Made by a program: the position numbers and the translations under genes. Shown here one piece after another: positions 43,623 through 51,485 of a stretch of 64,000 bases of DNA. This DNA is from Bacillus sp. FJAT-52991 (GTDB taxonomy: Bacteria > Bacillota > Bacilli > Bacillales > Domibacillaceae), in contig NZ_CP147404.1 in the NCBI RefSeq assembly GCF_037201805.1, positions 1,574,001 to 1,638,000 on the forward strand, written 5' to 3'. Position 1 is the first letter of the stretch. Each line of letters opens with the position of its first letter. The notes below the pieces were generated by a model that had not been told where the DNA came from, ran no database searches, and was given only the letters and a program-made list of their open reading frames with translations.

Positions 43623-44693
43623 TTAAAAACCATCATTCTTCCTACTAATCTTCTCCATCACCTTTTCGAACTCATCCGGCTTCAAAAACTCAATCGGCGA
43701 AAATCCTTTTTCAAAAACAACCGAGTCCGCTTCCATTAAGAGGACATAACGATCTCCTAGTTTAGCCAAGTGAACCGATTCTCCGAAGTCAGACAGCATG
43801 GCGTTGACGCCCATGTGATCAAGTTTCATTTTTAGCTCTAATTCAGGTGTATGTTCGACCATGCGAGCAGAGGCTTCGACGACTTCATCGGTTGTAAATC
43901 GTTCTTGCAGCTCTCGTTTCGGACTGTCTGCCCAAACTTCCATGGCTTCTTCAAATTGCTGGAACTCTGGGCTTTCTTCTTCTAACTCTTCGATGGTATA
44001 CTCCCGCACCATATCAATGACTTGGGATTTGACGATCTCAGGCATTGACTGTTCGTAGCCAACGTATTTTAAGAAGTCCTCAAAGTAGCGAGCGTGGGAG
44101 GCTTGGTGGATTTTCAGTTCGCCTTCTTCGACCATTCCTTCTTCCGGCATGTATGGATATTGGATCGACTTCATGTTTTTTGTTGTAATGGCTAGTTCCA
44201 CATGACGGATAAGGGAAGAAGCATCTGTAATAGTTGCTACTTTTGGTTCGAAATCGCATTTTAATAGGAATACAAAGGCATCGTCGAAGTATTTTTTGAT
44301 TTGCGCCTTAGCAACTATAAATACGCCACCTCTGACCGCGCTTGTTTGTGTATAGAGCGTGGCAAATTGTTCGCTTGCTTCTTGAAATTCGAGTACGGAG
44401 TAGGCCGCGCGTGCTTTGGCGAACAAGTTGTAGTTCGGATTGGACGTTAAATCATGTCCAGGTTCAGCGGTGAAATAACCGATTTTTGTTGGAACTTGTT
44501 CGGCTTTTGGGTGTCGATCGGCTTTTCGTTTAGCGATTTTCGTAAATTCTCCATCTAAAAAATCTTTGAGTGGATTGTTTTCGTATTCTTCTTCACCAAG
44601 AGTTTGATAATGCTGAGCACGCTTAATAGCATCGTCGCCTTTGCCGTCGACATGAACGACAAAGAACGATAAATAGTTTATTGTAAAATCCAA
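43623..44693 (-). CDS. DUF3900 domain protein
   Basis: The 356-residue cytoplasmic protein resembles a family known from Bacillus as DUF3900. Features are INYLSFFVVHVDGKGDDAIK at the start, TSAVRGGVFIVAKAQIKKYF and AFVFLLKCDFEPKVATITDA in the middle, and a C-terminal ADSVVFEKGFSPIEFLKPDE. The start is TTG 44693 with AGGTGA six bases upstream. It follows the MocR gene by 19 bp on the same strand, so the two are likely co-transcribed. Segments resemble nucleoid-associated NdpA-like proteins superficially, but no activity is known. Confidence 0.75.
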   Translation of the reverse strand: MDFTINYLSFFVVHVDGKGDDAIKRAQHYQTLGEEEYENNPLKDFLDGEFTKIAKRKADRHPKAEQVPTKIGYFTAEPGHDLTSNPNYNLFAKARAAYSVLEFQEASEQFATLYTQTSAVRGGVFIVAKAQIKKYFDDAFVFLLKCDFEPKVATITDASSLIRHVELAITTKNMKSIQYPYMPEEGMVEEGELKIHQASHARYFEDFLKYVGYEQSMPEIVKSQVIDMVREYTIEELEEESPEFQQFEEAMEVWADSPKRELQERFTTDEVVEASARMVEHTPELELKMKLDHMGVNAMLSDFGESVHLAKLGDRYVLLMEADSVVFEKGFSPIEFLKPDEFEKVMEKISRKNDGF

Positions 44694-44712
44694 TGAACAT
44701 CACCTGTTTTTC

Positions 44713-46128
44713 TTATCGATTCTTTAAAATAATTTCTCGTAGTTGTTTAATTCCCTTTTCAAAATCCTCCATTGAAGCATAGCCGTAGGACAAGCGAATA
44801 GCGGGAACGGATTCTTCTGTATAGATACTGCCAGGATTTAAAAGAATCCCTTGTTGATAGGCTTTTGAATACAGCTCTTTATATGGGATTTTGACTTTTA
44901 ATTTTAGCCAAATTAAAAATCCTCCAGCGGGTACATTCCATTCTGCCAAATCCTTCATGTAGTCATCAAGAATTTGCATCGCCTTTGTTCGGCGCTTTTC
45001 TAATTGCTCTCGCACAAAGGATAAATGGTTTTCGTAAAGGCCGCTCGAAATCCATTCAGCCGCCACTCTTTGTGACAGGGAGCTAGAACCATAGTCGGTT
45101 TGCCTTTTGATGTCAGCTAATCGATCAATTACTTGTTCTGGTCCTGCGATCCAACCGATACGCAGACCGGGACTTAATGTTTTCGACAGGCTGCCTAAAT
45201 AAAGGACATGACCGTGTTGATCTAATGATTTTAATGAAGGGGGAGGTGGTCCATCAATCCAAAGCTCACGGTAAATATCATCTTCAATAATTGGCAATCG
45301 TAATTGTTCACAAACATTAAGTAGCTCTCGTCGCCGTTCTTCCGTCATTAGGATGCCTGTTGGATTATGAAAACAAGGAATCGTGTACAGAATGGATTGC
45401 TCGTTTTCGTAATGTTTTTTAATGGCCGCTGCATTCATTCCTTGGTCATCCATCGGCAAGCCGAGAAGCTTCATTCCAGCTGATTGAAACACTTGTAAGG
45501 AATATAAATAAGAAGGTTTTTCTAATAAAATCGTCGAACCTCTATATAGAAGACCGGCTGAAATTAACTGCAGACCTTGTAAAGCACCAGATACAATCAA
45601 GATGGATGACGGAGACACTTCTGTCCCTTGTCGATTCATATATTCACTAATGGCTTCTCTTAAAGGCAAAAATCCTTTCGGTTCTTCATAGCCAAAAGGC
45701 TCTAAACTACCAGCGAGTCGCATCATCACTTGTTGCATATGATCGGTAGGGAATATATCTTGTGCGAGTTCGCCTTTGCTTAACTGAATAAAGTGATCTT
45801 GATGTTCTTCACTCCCTTCAACAGAGCCTAATTGAGTCGCTTTAGTTAGGTTGGATGAAGCCGTTTCATTCCAATCAGGAGGGGGAGAGGTAGCGAGCAG
45901 CGTCCAAGTATTATTGACGACGATTGTTCCTTTGCCCATCACTCCTTCTAGCAAACCGTCTGCTTTTAGTTCTTCGAGAGCGGTGACAATTGTGCTGCGG
46001 TTGACACCGAATAATTCGGCTAATTTGCGTTGGCTCGGGATTTTGCTTCCAATTGGCCAGTCGCCCTTCAAGATGTTTTCTTTTATGTAATTAATAACTT
46101 TTTCATATTTTGCTTGATTTTGCACCAT
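44713..46128 (-). CDS. MocR/PdxR-type regulator (GntR HTH fused to aminotransferase domain)
   Basis: The 471-residue regulator has a GntR winged helix at residues 1-75 (GSKIPSQRKLAELFGVNRST then IVTALEELKADGLLEGVMGK). A fold-type I aminotransferase domain follows from about 110 to the end, with the PLP lysine in YLGSLSKTLSPGLRIGW and the motif IPCFHNPTG. Such proteins use PLP or its amino-acid adduct as effector and are transcription factors, not enzymes. An inverted repeat just upstream (46181-46205) is a possible autoregulatory site. The target pathway is not evident from neighbours, only the DUF3900 gene downstream. Confidence 0.9.
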   Translation of the reverse strand: MVQNQAKYEKVINYIKENILKGDWPIGSKIPSQRKLAELFGVNRSTIVTALEELKADGLLEGVMGKGTIVVNNTWTLLATSPPPDWNETASSNLTKATQLGSVEGSEEHQDHFIQLSKGELAQDIFPTDHMQQVMMRLAGSLEPFGYEEPKGFLPLREAISEYMNRQGTEVSPSSILIVSGALQGLQLISAGLLYRGSTILLEKPSYLYSLQVFQSAGMKLLGLPMDDQGMNAAAIKKHYENEQSILYTIPCFHNPTGILMTEERRRELLNVCEQLRLPIIEDDIYRELWIDGPPPPSLKSLDQHGHVLYLGSLSKTLSPGLRIGWIAGPEQVIDRLADIKRQTDYGSSSLSQRVAAEWISSGLYENHLSFVREQLEKRRTKAMQILDDYMKDLAEWNVPAGGFLIWLKLKVKIPYKELYSKAYQQGILLNPGSIYTEESVPAIRLSYGYASMEDFEKGIKQLREIILKNR

Positions 46129-46180
46129 TGCTTATTTTCTACTCCCTATATTCATGCTTTGACCATTTTGCTAAATGTTG

Positions 46181-46205
46181 ATCGTTTATTGTTATTATAA
46201 ACGAT
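46181..46205. promoter_or_regulatory. Inverted repeat upstream of the MocR gene
   Basis: The perfect 9-bp arms ATCGTTTAT and ATAAACGAT have a 7-bp spacer and lie about 53 bp upstream of the start codon. It is a candidate operator for the GntR domain. Confidence 0.5.
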
Positions 46206-46254
46206 AAATAGCGATGGTTCATGAAAAAAAGAAAAAGGCTCTATTCGATTTAAC

Positions 46255-46330
46255 ACAGTCCGAGAGAATTCCCCTTCCTCAAGGAGCATGAAGGGCACAG
46301 CCCAGCGAATAGGGAGGGGATGAATGTCGG
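46255..46330. other. Hairpin block resembling an orphan IS605-group right end
   Basis: ATTCCCCTTCCTC... and ...AGGGAGGGGATGAATG form a stem of CCCCTTCCT / AGGGAGGGG type around a GC-richer loop (AAGGGCACAGCCCAGCG). This resembles omega-RNA/right-end sequences of tnpB elements. No tnpB lies to its left, so it may be either the left end of the next element or the leftover end of an earlier one. Confidence 0.4.
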
Positions 46331-46460
46331 TTCAGCCTAGCCGAAAAGCGTTTGGTTGATCGCCATCCGATCTTTGTCAAAAGAAAAAAGGGTTAAATTT
46401 TCCATTTCTTCTTGGTGGGAACTTATGTTCGTATTATAATGATGACAAGGAGGGATGATC

Positions 46461-47651
46461 ATGTATCGAACGTTGAAAACAGGCTTTACGGCGCCTCAGC
46501 CAACGCTTCAACAGTTGTTTCACCTACGCCGGATCTGCGGAACGATTTGGAATGAATGCGTCCAGCTGGCCCGGTATTACTACCGGATTCACGGAACATG
46601 GATCAACAAAAGCGATCTTCAATCCGAACTCAAAGGCTTGTATCCTGTTCACAGTCAGACGATCCAAGCGGTGTGTCACAAGTTTTTGCGTGCTCGAGAC
46701 GGGGGTCGCCAAGCTCGGAAAACGAATAAGTCCATTCGGTATCCATACAAGGAAAAGTTCGTGTTCCATCCAAAGTGGGTAGACCAATCTTTCGTACTCA
46801 AAGGACGCAAACTGACGCTCAGTCTAGGCAGGTGGAAGGGAAAACAGCAGACACCGCTCGTGTTGACGCTCGCCTCGGTCCCAACTGGCCTGGTCAAAGA
46901 AGTGGAACTTGTCTATGACGGCCGGTGGCATGCCTGTTTGTCGTATGAAGACGGCATCCACCCTGTCCCGATTCCAGATGGTCATACGGCAGCGATTGAT
47001 CCGGGTGAGATTCATACGATTGCCGCCGTCAGTACCAGTGGACAAGCGCTTGTGATTTCTGGCAGGAAGATGCGTAGTGTTCACCGGTTGCGAAATAAAA
47101 AAGTGAGAGAACTACAAATCCTCATGAGTCGGTGTCAAAAAGGATCAAGGAAATGGCGCCAATACCATCGAGCGAAGAAGTACATTCTCTCGAAAAGCGA
47201 ACGGCAGCTAGGGGATCTCCTGCACAAGACGACCCGTGCCTTTGTAAATTGGTGCGTGGAACAAAGGATCGGGCATGTCGCTCTTGGCGATGTGGAAGGC
47301 GTTCAGCGACACGCAAGCAAGCGAAACAAATGGCGAAAACGCATCCGCTCCAAACAAGTGAACCAGAAGATCAGCAACTGGAGTTTTGGAAAGCTGACTA
47401 AACAATTGGTCTATAAATTAGAAGCGGCAGGCGTCTCATTATCGAAAGAAAATGAAGCCTATACAACGCAAGCATGCCCTGCTTGCGGAAAACGGAACAA
47501 GGTCCGTTCACGAAACTACCGATGTTCTTGCGGATATGAACGGCATCGGGATGTCCACGGTGCAGGGAACATCTTATCCCAGTATTTGCACGGGAAGTTT
47601 CGAGAAGTGATGCTGACTGGTATCACGTATCTACGTCCTGTACAGGCGTAG
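46461..47651 (+). CDS. tnpB: TnpB RNA-guided nuclease with altered RuvC-II motif
   Basis: This 396-residue TnpB has RuvC-I Asp180 in AAIDPGEIHT, the zinc finger CPAC...CSC (Cys339, Cys342, Cys355, Cys357) and RuvC-III Asp364 in RHRDVHGAGNIL. The RuvC-II motif, usually V-E-D-L, reads HVALGDVEGV, so the canonical catalytic Glu is Gly276. A glutamate 56 residues later (Glu332, in KENEAYTTQAC) sits where rearranged-site TnpB and Fanzor relatives place a substitute acid. ATG 46461 is chosen over 46455 because AAGGAGGG ends at 46454. The frame is intact. Composition suggests recent transfer. Confidence 0.85.
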   Translation: MYRTLKTGFTAPQPTLQQLFHLRRICGTIWNECVQLARYYYRIHGTWINKSDLQSELKGLYPVHSQTIQAVCHKFLRARDGGRQARKTNKSIRYPYKEKFVFHPKWVDQSFVLKGRKLTLSLGRWKGKQQTPLVLTLASVPTGLVKEVELVYDGRWHACLSYEDGIHPVPIPDGHTAAIDPGEIHTIAAVSTSGQALVISGRKMRSVHRLRNKKVRELQILMSRCQKGSRKWRQYHRAKKYILSKSERQLGDLLHKTTRAFVNWCVEQRIGHVALGDVEGVQRHASKRNKWRKRIRSKQVNQKISNWSFGKLTKQLVYKLEAAGVSLSKENEAYTTQACPACGKRNKVRSRNYRCSCGYERHRDVHGAGNILSQYLHGKFREVMLTGITYLRPVQA

Positions 47652-47905
47652 TAGATGGGTAGAACTGCCCCAGGGGGAGATGGCTGTACTTTCGATTCTC
47701 TCTCTGTTGCTTACGGTGGCAGCCAGCCGTCGGGAGACGTCTTACGTCAAGACCACTGCTTCCTGTATGGGAGCGTCAGTCCCTAAGAAAGACGAGGGTG
47801 TCGTGTACACCTATGGACATCGTCCAGCTTCTGATTTCGAGGGGATCGACAAGAAACCCCCACCTCAAGCGCGAACGATAGGTGGGGGAGGTTCATTGAT
47901 TTGAC
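47652..47905 (+). ncRNA. Putative omega RNA / right end of the second tnpB element
   Basis: GC-rich non-coding DNA after tnpB contains several stems (for example GGCAGCCAGCCGTCGGGAGA) and the terminal ACCCCCACCTC / AGGTGGGGG hairpin. By family rule this is the guide-RNA scaffold. The same hairpin sequence recurs in the 155-bp repeat family of this window. Confidence 0.5.
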
Positions 47906-47991
47906 GAAAATATAGTGACTTTATTGGAGAGAATGGTTTATGATAATGATTAAAATTTTTTGAGTAATGGAAGAAGGGCAGTTGATGTCTT

Positions 47992-49023
47992 TTGCTAAAA
48001 AAATGGATTTTACCTATAGTGATTTTACTAATTATTTTATTTCTTATACCGTATTCGCTACCTTTTATACTTGCCTTAGTGACGGCTGTTTTGTTAGAAA
48101 ATTCCGTCAAATTGTTTATGATCCGGTTTAGATGGCAACGATTTCGAGCGGTTCTTGTCACTTTTATTCTTTATTTAATGTTTATCGCACTATTTGTATG
48201 GTTTGTTGTTAATCTCGTGATCGATCAAATTGTGACGCTAGCTCAAAAAGGACCATCATTTGTGACTAATTTCTATAAAGAATCATTGATTCAGTTCGTG
48301 GATCGATTCCAGTATTATTTTAAATCTTTACCGCCAGATGTCATTCGTTCATTTGAACAAACACTTGAAAAGTCGATTGATTCTGTCACTCAAATGGCTC
48401 AATCAATACTTGAATGGCTATTCGGTTTAGCAACAGCCATACCGGGATTTTTAATAGAGTTTTTAGTGTATTTAATCGCTGTCTTTTTGTTTAGTCTCGA
48501 ACTTTCTCGGCTGAAAATAAAAACGGAACGACATTTAAAGGAGTCGACTAAAGAGAAATTATATTTAATTACTGGTCAATTAAATAAAGCAGGTATTGGC
48601 TTTATTAAAGCACAAATTTTCTTAAGTGTGGTCACCTTTTTAATGGCGTTTATCGGCTTATCTATTTTGCAAGTGCCATATGCCGTTTTGCTTTCGATAT
48701 TAATCGTTTTTGTTGACATACTACCGATTTTAGGGACGGGTTCCGTTCTTGTTCCATGGGCGGTCATCTGCCTTTTCCAAGACAATCAATTCCTCGGTAT
48801 TGGGTTAATTCTCTTGTTTATTGTTATTACCGTTGTCCGCCGTATTTTGGAACCGAAAGTCTTTTCATCCAATATGGGGATTTCTCCATTAGCTGCTTTG
48901 ATCAGTTTATTTGTCGGCTTTAAAATATTAGGATTTATCGGCTTTTTCGTTGGACCGGCGATTGTCATTGTTTACGATACGCTACGAGAAGCTGGAATTA
49001 TTAAAAGTAGATGGAGAGTTTAG
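47992..49023 (+). CDS. AI-2E/YtvI-like membrane protein
   Basis: The 343-residue polytopic membrane protein has about eight hydrophobic helices and the AI-2E transporter family fold: ITGQLNKAGIGFIKAQIFLS, SILIVFVDILPILGTGSVLV and EPKVFSSNMGISPLAALISL. It is closest in style to Bacillus YtvI, a sporulation-associated membrane protein. The start is TTG 47992, the only in-frame start after an upstream stop, with a weak ribosome site (GAAGGGC, rather distant). The second tnpB element lies just upstream and may have removed its native promoter region. It is followed by a good terminator. Confidence 0.85.
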   Translation: MLKKWILPIVILLIILFLIPYSLPFILALVTAVLLENSVKLFMIRFRWQRFRAVLVTFILYLMFIALFVWFVVNLVIDQIVTLAQKGPSFVTNFYKESLIQFVDRFQYYFKSLPPDVIRSFEQTLEKSIDSVTQMAQSILEWLFGLATAIPGFLIEFLVYLIAVFLFSLELSRLKIKTERHLKESTKEKLYLITGQLNKAGIGFIKAQIFLSVVTFLMAFIGLSILQVPYAVLLSILIVFVDILPILGTGSVLVPWAVICLFQDNQFLGIGLILLFIVITVVRRILEPKVFSSNMGISPLAALISLFVGFKILGFIGFFVGPAIVIVYDTLREAGIIKSRWRV

Positions 49024-49026
49024 AAT

Positions 49027-49057
49027 GTCAGCTTTCTAATAGAGAGCTGATTTTTTT
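49027..49057 (+). terminator. Terminator of the YtvI-like gene
   Basis: GTCAGCTTTCTAATAGAGAGCTGA forms a stem and is followed by TTTTTTT. Confidence 0.8.
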
Positions 49058-49067
49058 ATGAAAAACT

Positions 49068-49225
49068 AAAGTGAAACTTCAATCAGTGGGGGTTTTCTTC
49101 ATCCCCCACTGATTGTTAGTTGAACGGATCGGGCGTTTACGGGCTGTTGATCCCCCACCTACATCCCTGCGCTCCTTCTGCCATGTTGAGGTGGGGGGTC
49201 TTACAGCCCGTTAATGCGGGATAAA
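49068..49225 (-). repeat. Hairpin repeat family, copy 4 (full length, minus orientation)
   Basis: It begins AAAGTGAAACTTCAATCAGT and ends GCCCGTTAATGCGGGATAAA, an almost exact reverse copy of 18704-18860, including the block GAACGGATCGGGCGTTTACG. Confidence 0.9.
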
Positions 49226-49307
49226 AGATTCTTTAAGTTGGAGGGAAAGAATGAAAATCATTTGAAGAAAGCAGTTCCAACAGTCATCAAACCATTGTAA
49301 GAATAAA

Positions 49308-49336
49308 TAAAAAAACCAGGAGATGTCCTGGCTTTT
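49308..49336 (-). terminator. Terminator of yfkAB
   Basis: AAAACCAGGAGATGTCCTGGC is a compact stem-loop. On the minus strand it is followed by TTTTTTTATTTATTC. Confidence 0.8.
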
Positions 49337-49347
49337 GGATGTGAAGA

Positions 49348-50454
49348 TTAAACGATTTCCGCATTTTTAGTAAAATCTTCTTGCTCATAATAGGCGTGTT
49401 TCACTAAAATATTGGGTCCTAGACATTGAACGCTTGGGCAGTGACAGTTTAATTGAGAGGCAATCGAGGAGCTCATCCAAGTGTGATAAGCCTCTTGTAA
49501 GGTATGGGTTTGAATATTACCTAGTGGAGGAGCATCTCCAAAGTCCGTTACAATAATATCGCCATTAAAAATATTAATGTTGAGTCTCGAACGCCCATCA
49601 GGGTCATTTCTTACCGTGACCATATTTTCGTTTCGAAGTCGTTTTAATAATTGTTGGTCCTCGTCTGTTTGGCTGCATGAATAAAACGGAAGTGTACCAA
49701 AGAGCATCCAAACATTTTGATCACGAATATCCAGTAAATGATGAATCGCTTCACGCATCTCATGTAAAGAAAGGGATTCTAATGCACTAGCAAAATCGCT
49801 TGGATACATCGGATGAACCTCATGACGAGCACAGCCCATATCATCAACAATTTCGCGATGAATCTTCTCTAAATAGGGAAGCGTTTTTTTATTTAACATC
49901 GTCTCCGCTGAAACCATTACACCCATTTTTGACAGTGCCTTACTATTATCAATCATTCTTTGAAAAAGAGCTTCTCGCTGGGCGATCGTCGGTTTTCGTT
50001 CCATATTAGCAAATCCGGTCTCAACAAATTCTTCGATCGTTCCCCAGTTATGTGAGATGTGCAGCACATCTAAATAAGGTGTAATTTCTTCATAACGAGA
50101 CAATTCGATTGTTAAATTGGAATTCATTTGTGTATATACATCACGTTCATGAGCGTATTTTAACAGCGGTAACACGTAATTCCGAACGGATGATTTAGAT
50201 AGCATAGGCTCTCCGCCTGTAATGCTAAGGGCCCGCAAGTCTGGCACTTCATCTAGTCTCCGAATGATGAGGTCCAGTGGCAATGCTTCAGGATCTTTCG
50301 TTTGTAATGTATAGCCAACTGCACAATGCTCGCAACGCATATTACATAATGTCGTTGTTGTAAACTCGACATTCGATAATCTCATATGACCGGCCGTTTG
50401 GATATCCAAATAAGATTCCCATGGGTCAAATTGTGGATGAATCACTTGTTTCAT
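49348..50454 (-). CDS. yfkAB: Radical SAM protein YfkAB
   Basis: The 368-residue radical SAM protein has the cluster motif CNMRCEHCAVGY (CxxxCxxC) and GGEPMLS. A C-terminal set of cysteines (NCHCPSVQC) lies in a YfkB-type domain. In B. subtilis this protein was annotated as two genes, yfkA and yfkB, later merged, which matches this single frame. It is predicted to bind a [4Fe-4S] cluster and cleave S-adenosylmethionine; the substrate is unknown. It starts with ATG behind AAGAGGT. It is monocistronic, with a terminator at 49308. Confidence 0.9.
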   Translation of the reverse strand: MKQVIHPQFDPWESYLDIQTAGHMRLSNVEFTTTTLCNMRCEHCAVGYTLQTKDPEALPLDLIIRRLDEVPDLRALSITGGEPMLSKSSVRNYVLPLLKYAHERDVYTQMNSNLTIELSRYEEITPYLDVLHISHNWGTIEEFVETGFANMERKPTIAQREALFQRMIDNSKALSKMGVMVSAETMLNKKTLPYLEKIHREIVDDMGCARHEVHPMYPSDFASALESLSLHEMREAIHHLLDIRDQNVWMLFGTLPFYSCSQTDEDQQLLKRLRNENMVTVRNDPDGRSRLNINIFNGDIIVTDFGDAPPLGNIQTHTLQEAYHTWMSSSIASQLNCHCPSVQCLGPNILVKHAYYEQEDFTKNAEIV

Positions 50455-50632
50455 TGTAAAACCTCTTTTCTGTAGACGTTAATATTATAACTCTTTTCGA
50501 AAAGAAATGGCTAGGGGGAAAACGAAGTTAGACAAGCCATCTCTTGTTTTTTATGCAATCTATGGTTAAACAATGATTCATTTTAACTATCAATCTTGAG
50601 AACTATTTTTTCTATTTTTTAGTATCTTTTCT

Positions 50633-50660
50633 TTGGAAACAATTTCACCTATGATACAAT
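50633..50660 (+). promoter_or_regulatory. SigA-like promoter of the lipoprotein gene
   Basis: TTGGAA, a 16-bp spacer and TACAAT lie about 38 bp before the start codon. Confidence 0.5.
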
Positions 50661-50698
50661 GTAGGCGTGTTAACTAGTAGTTGGAGGGAGAGGTACAT

Positions 50699-51436
50699 AT
50701 GAAAAAAATGACAACTGTCATGGGAGCAGTATTATTAGCTGGTGGCGTGTTAGCTGCATGCTCTGATGCGGATACGACGAAAACAGAAGAAACTCCTGCG
50801 AAGCAAGAAACTGAACAAGAAACAGCAAAAGAAACAAAACAAGAAACAGAACAAGCAGTGGATCAAGCGGCGGCTCCTGAGCAGGAGGTTGAAAAAGAAA
50901 CGACTGAACCTGCAAAAGAAGAAACGAAAGACGAAACAGCCGTGAAAGAAGTAGAAGCTAAAGGTATTTACAATGGTATGGCTGACCCTCATACGGTTGA
51001 AATTAATGTAGATGGGGAAGACCAAGCGTTTCAAGTCAACCCTGATAGTGAAGAAATGAAGAAATTTGAAGCGTTAGAAGAAGGATCTGAAGTGACATTT
51101 GTTTATCAAACAAAAGGTGAGCAAATGACCATCACGCAAGTAAAAGCGGTAGCACCTAAGGCACCTAAGCAGGAAGTTGAAAAAGAAACGACTGAACCTG
51201 CAGAGGAAGAAACGCAAGGCGAAACAGCCGTGGAAGAAGTAGAGGTTAAAGGCATTTACAACGGCATGGCTGACCTTCATACGGTTGAAATTAATGTAGA
51301 TGGGGAAGACCAAGCGTTTCAAGTCAACCCTGATGGGGAAGAAATGAAGAAATTTGAAGCATTAGAAGAAGGATCTGAAGTGACGTTTGTTTATCAAACA
51401 GAAGGCGAACAAATGACTATCACACAAGTAAAATAA
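50699..51436 (+). CDS. Lipoprotein with two tandem ~65-aa domains
   Basis: The signal peptide TTVMGAVLLAGGVLAACSDA contains a lipobox (LAAC), so the protein is lipid-anchored on the outer face of the membrane. A Glu/Lys/Thr-rich linker follows, then two nearly identical copies of a domain starting GIYNGMADPHTVEINVDGED and running through FQVNPDSEEMKKFEALEEGS, then EVTFVYQT-GEQMTITQVK. The copies are separated by a second linker of the same type. DNA identity between the copies is high, so the duplication is recent. ATG 50699 is used because GGAGGGAGAGG precedes it. Function is unknown; the domain looks like a small beta-barrel. Confidence 0.85.
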   Translation: MKKMTTVMGAVLLAGGVLAACSDADTTKTEETPAKQETEQETAKETKQETEQAVDQAAAPEQEVEKETTEPAKEETKDETAVKEVEAKGIYNGMADPHTVEINVDGEDQAFQVNPDSEEMKKFEALEEGSEVTFVYQTKGEQMTITQVKAVAPKAPKQEVEKETTEPAEEETQGETAVEEVEVKGIYNGMADLHTVEINVDGEDQAFQVNPDGEEMKKFEALEEGSEVTFVYQTEGEQMTITQVK

Positions 51437-51440
51437 TAGA

Positions 51441-51485
51441 AAAAACGAAGCGAAAGAGAATCTGACTCTTTCGCTTCGCTTTATT
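51441..51485. terminator. Bidirectional terminator between lipoprotein gene and proA
   Basis: AAGCGAAAGAG / CTCTTTCGCTT stem, flanked by A-run and TTTATTTTATG. It serves both convergent genes. Confidence 0.8.

Larger units (their letters stand above)
46255..47905 (+). mobile_element. Second tnpB-only IS200/IS605-group element; left end uncertain
   Basis: A GC-rich tnpB gene is followed by about 240 bp of non-coding DNA ending in the hairpin ACCCCCACCTC...TAGGTGGGGGAGG. The element is clearly GC-richer than the flanking Bacillaceae DNA and resembles those of thermophilic Geobacillus-type hosts. No tnpA is seen. It lies between the MocR promoter and the YtvI-like gene. Confidence 0.7.

Noticed and set aside
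46524-47405. Multiple overlapping frames on both strands within the second tnpB gene
   Set aside because: High GC lowers stop frequency; only the TnpB frame has motifs.
47985-48050. ATG frame before the YtvI-like gene as an alternative start
   Set aside because: It is in a different frame that does not continue into the membrane protein; the TTG at 47992 is the only in-frame start.
50718-51322. Several Phe-rich minus-strand frames opposite the lipoprotein gene
   Set aside because: They are the reverse complement of Glu/Lys-rich linkers (poly-Phe/Leu) and repeat with the domain duplication.
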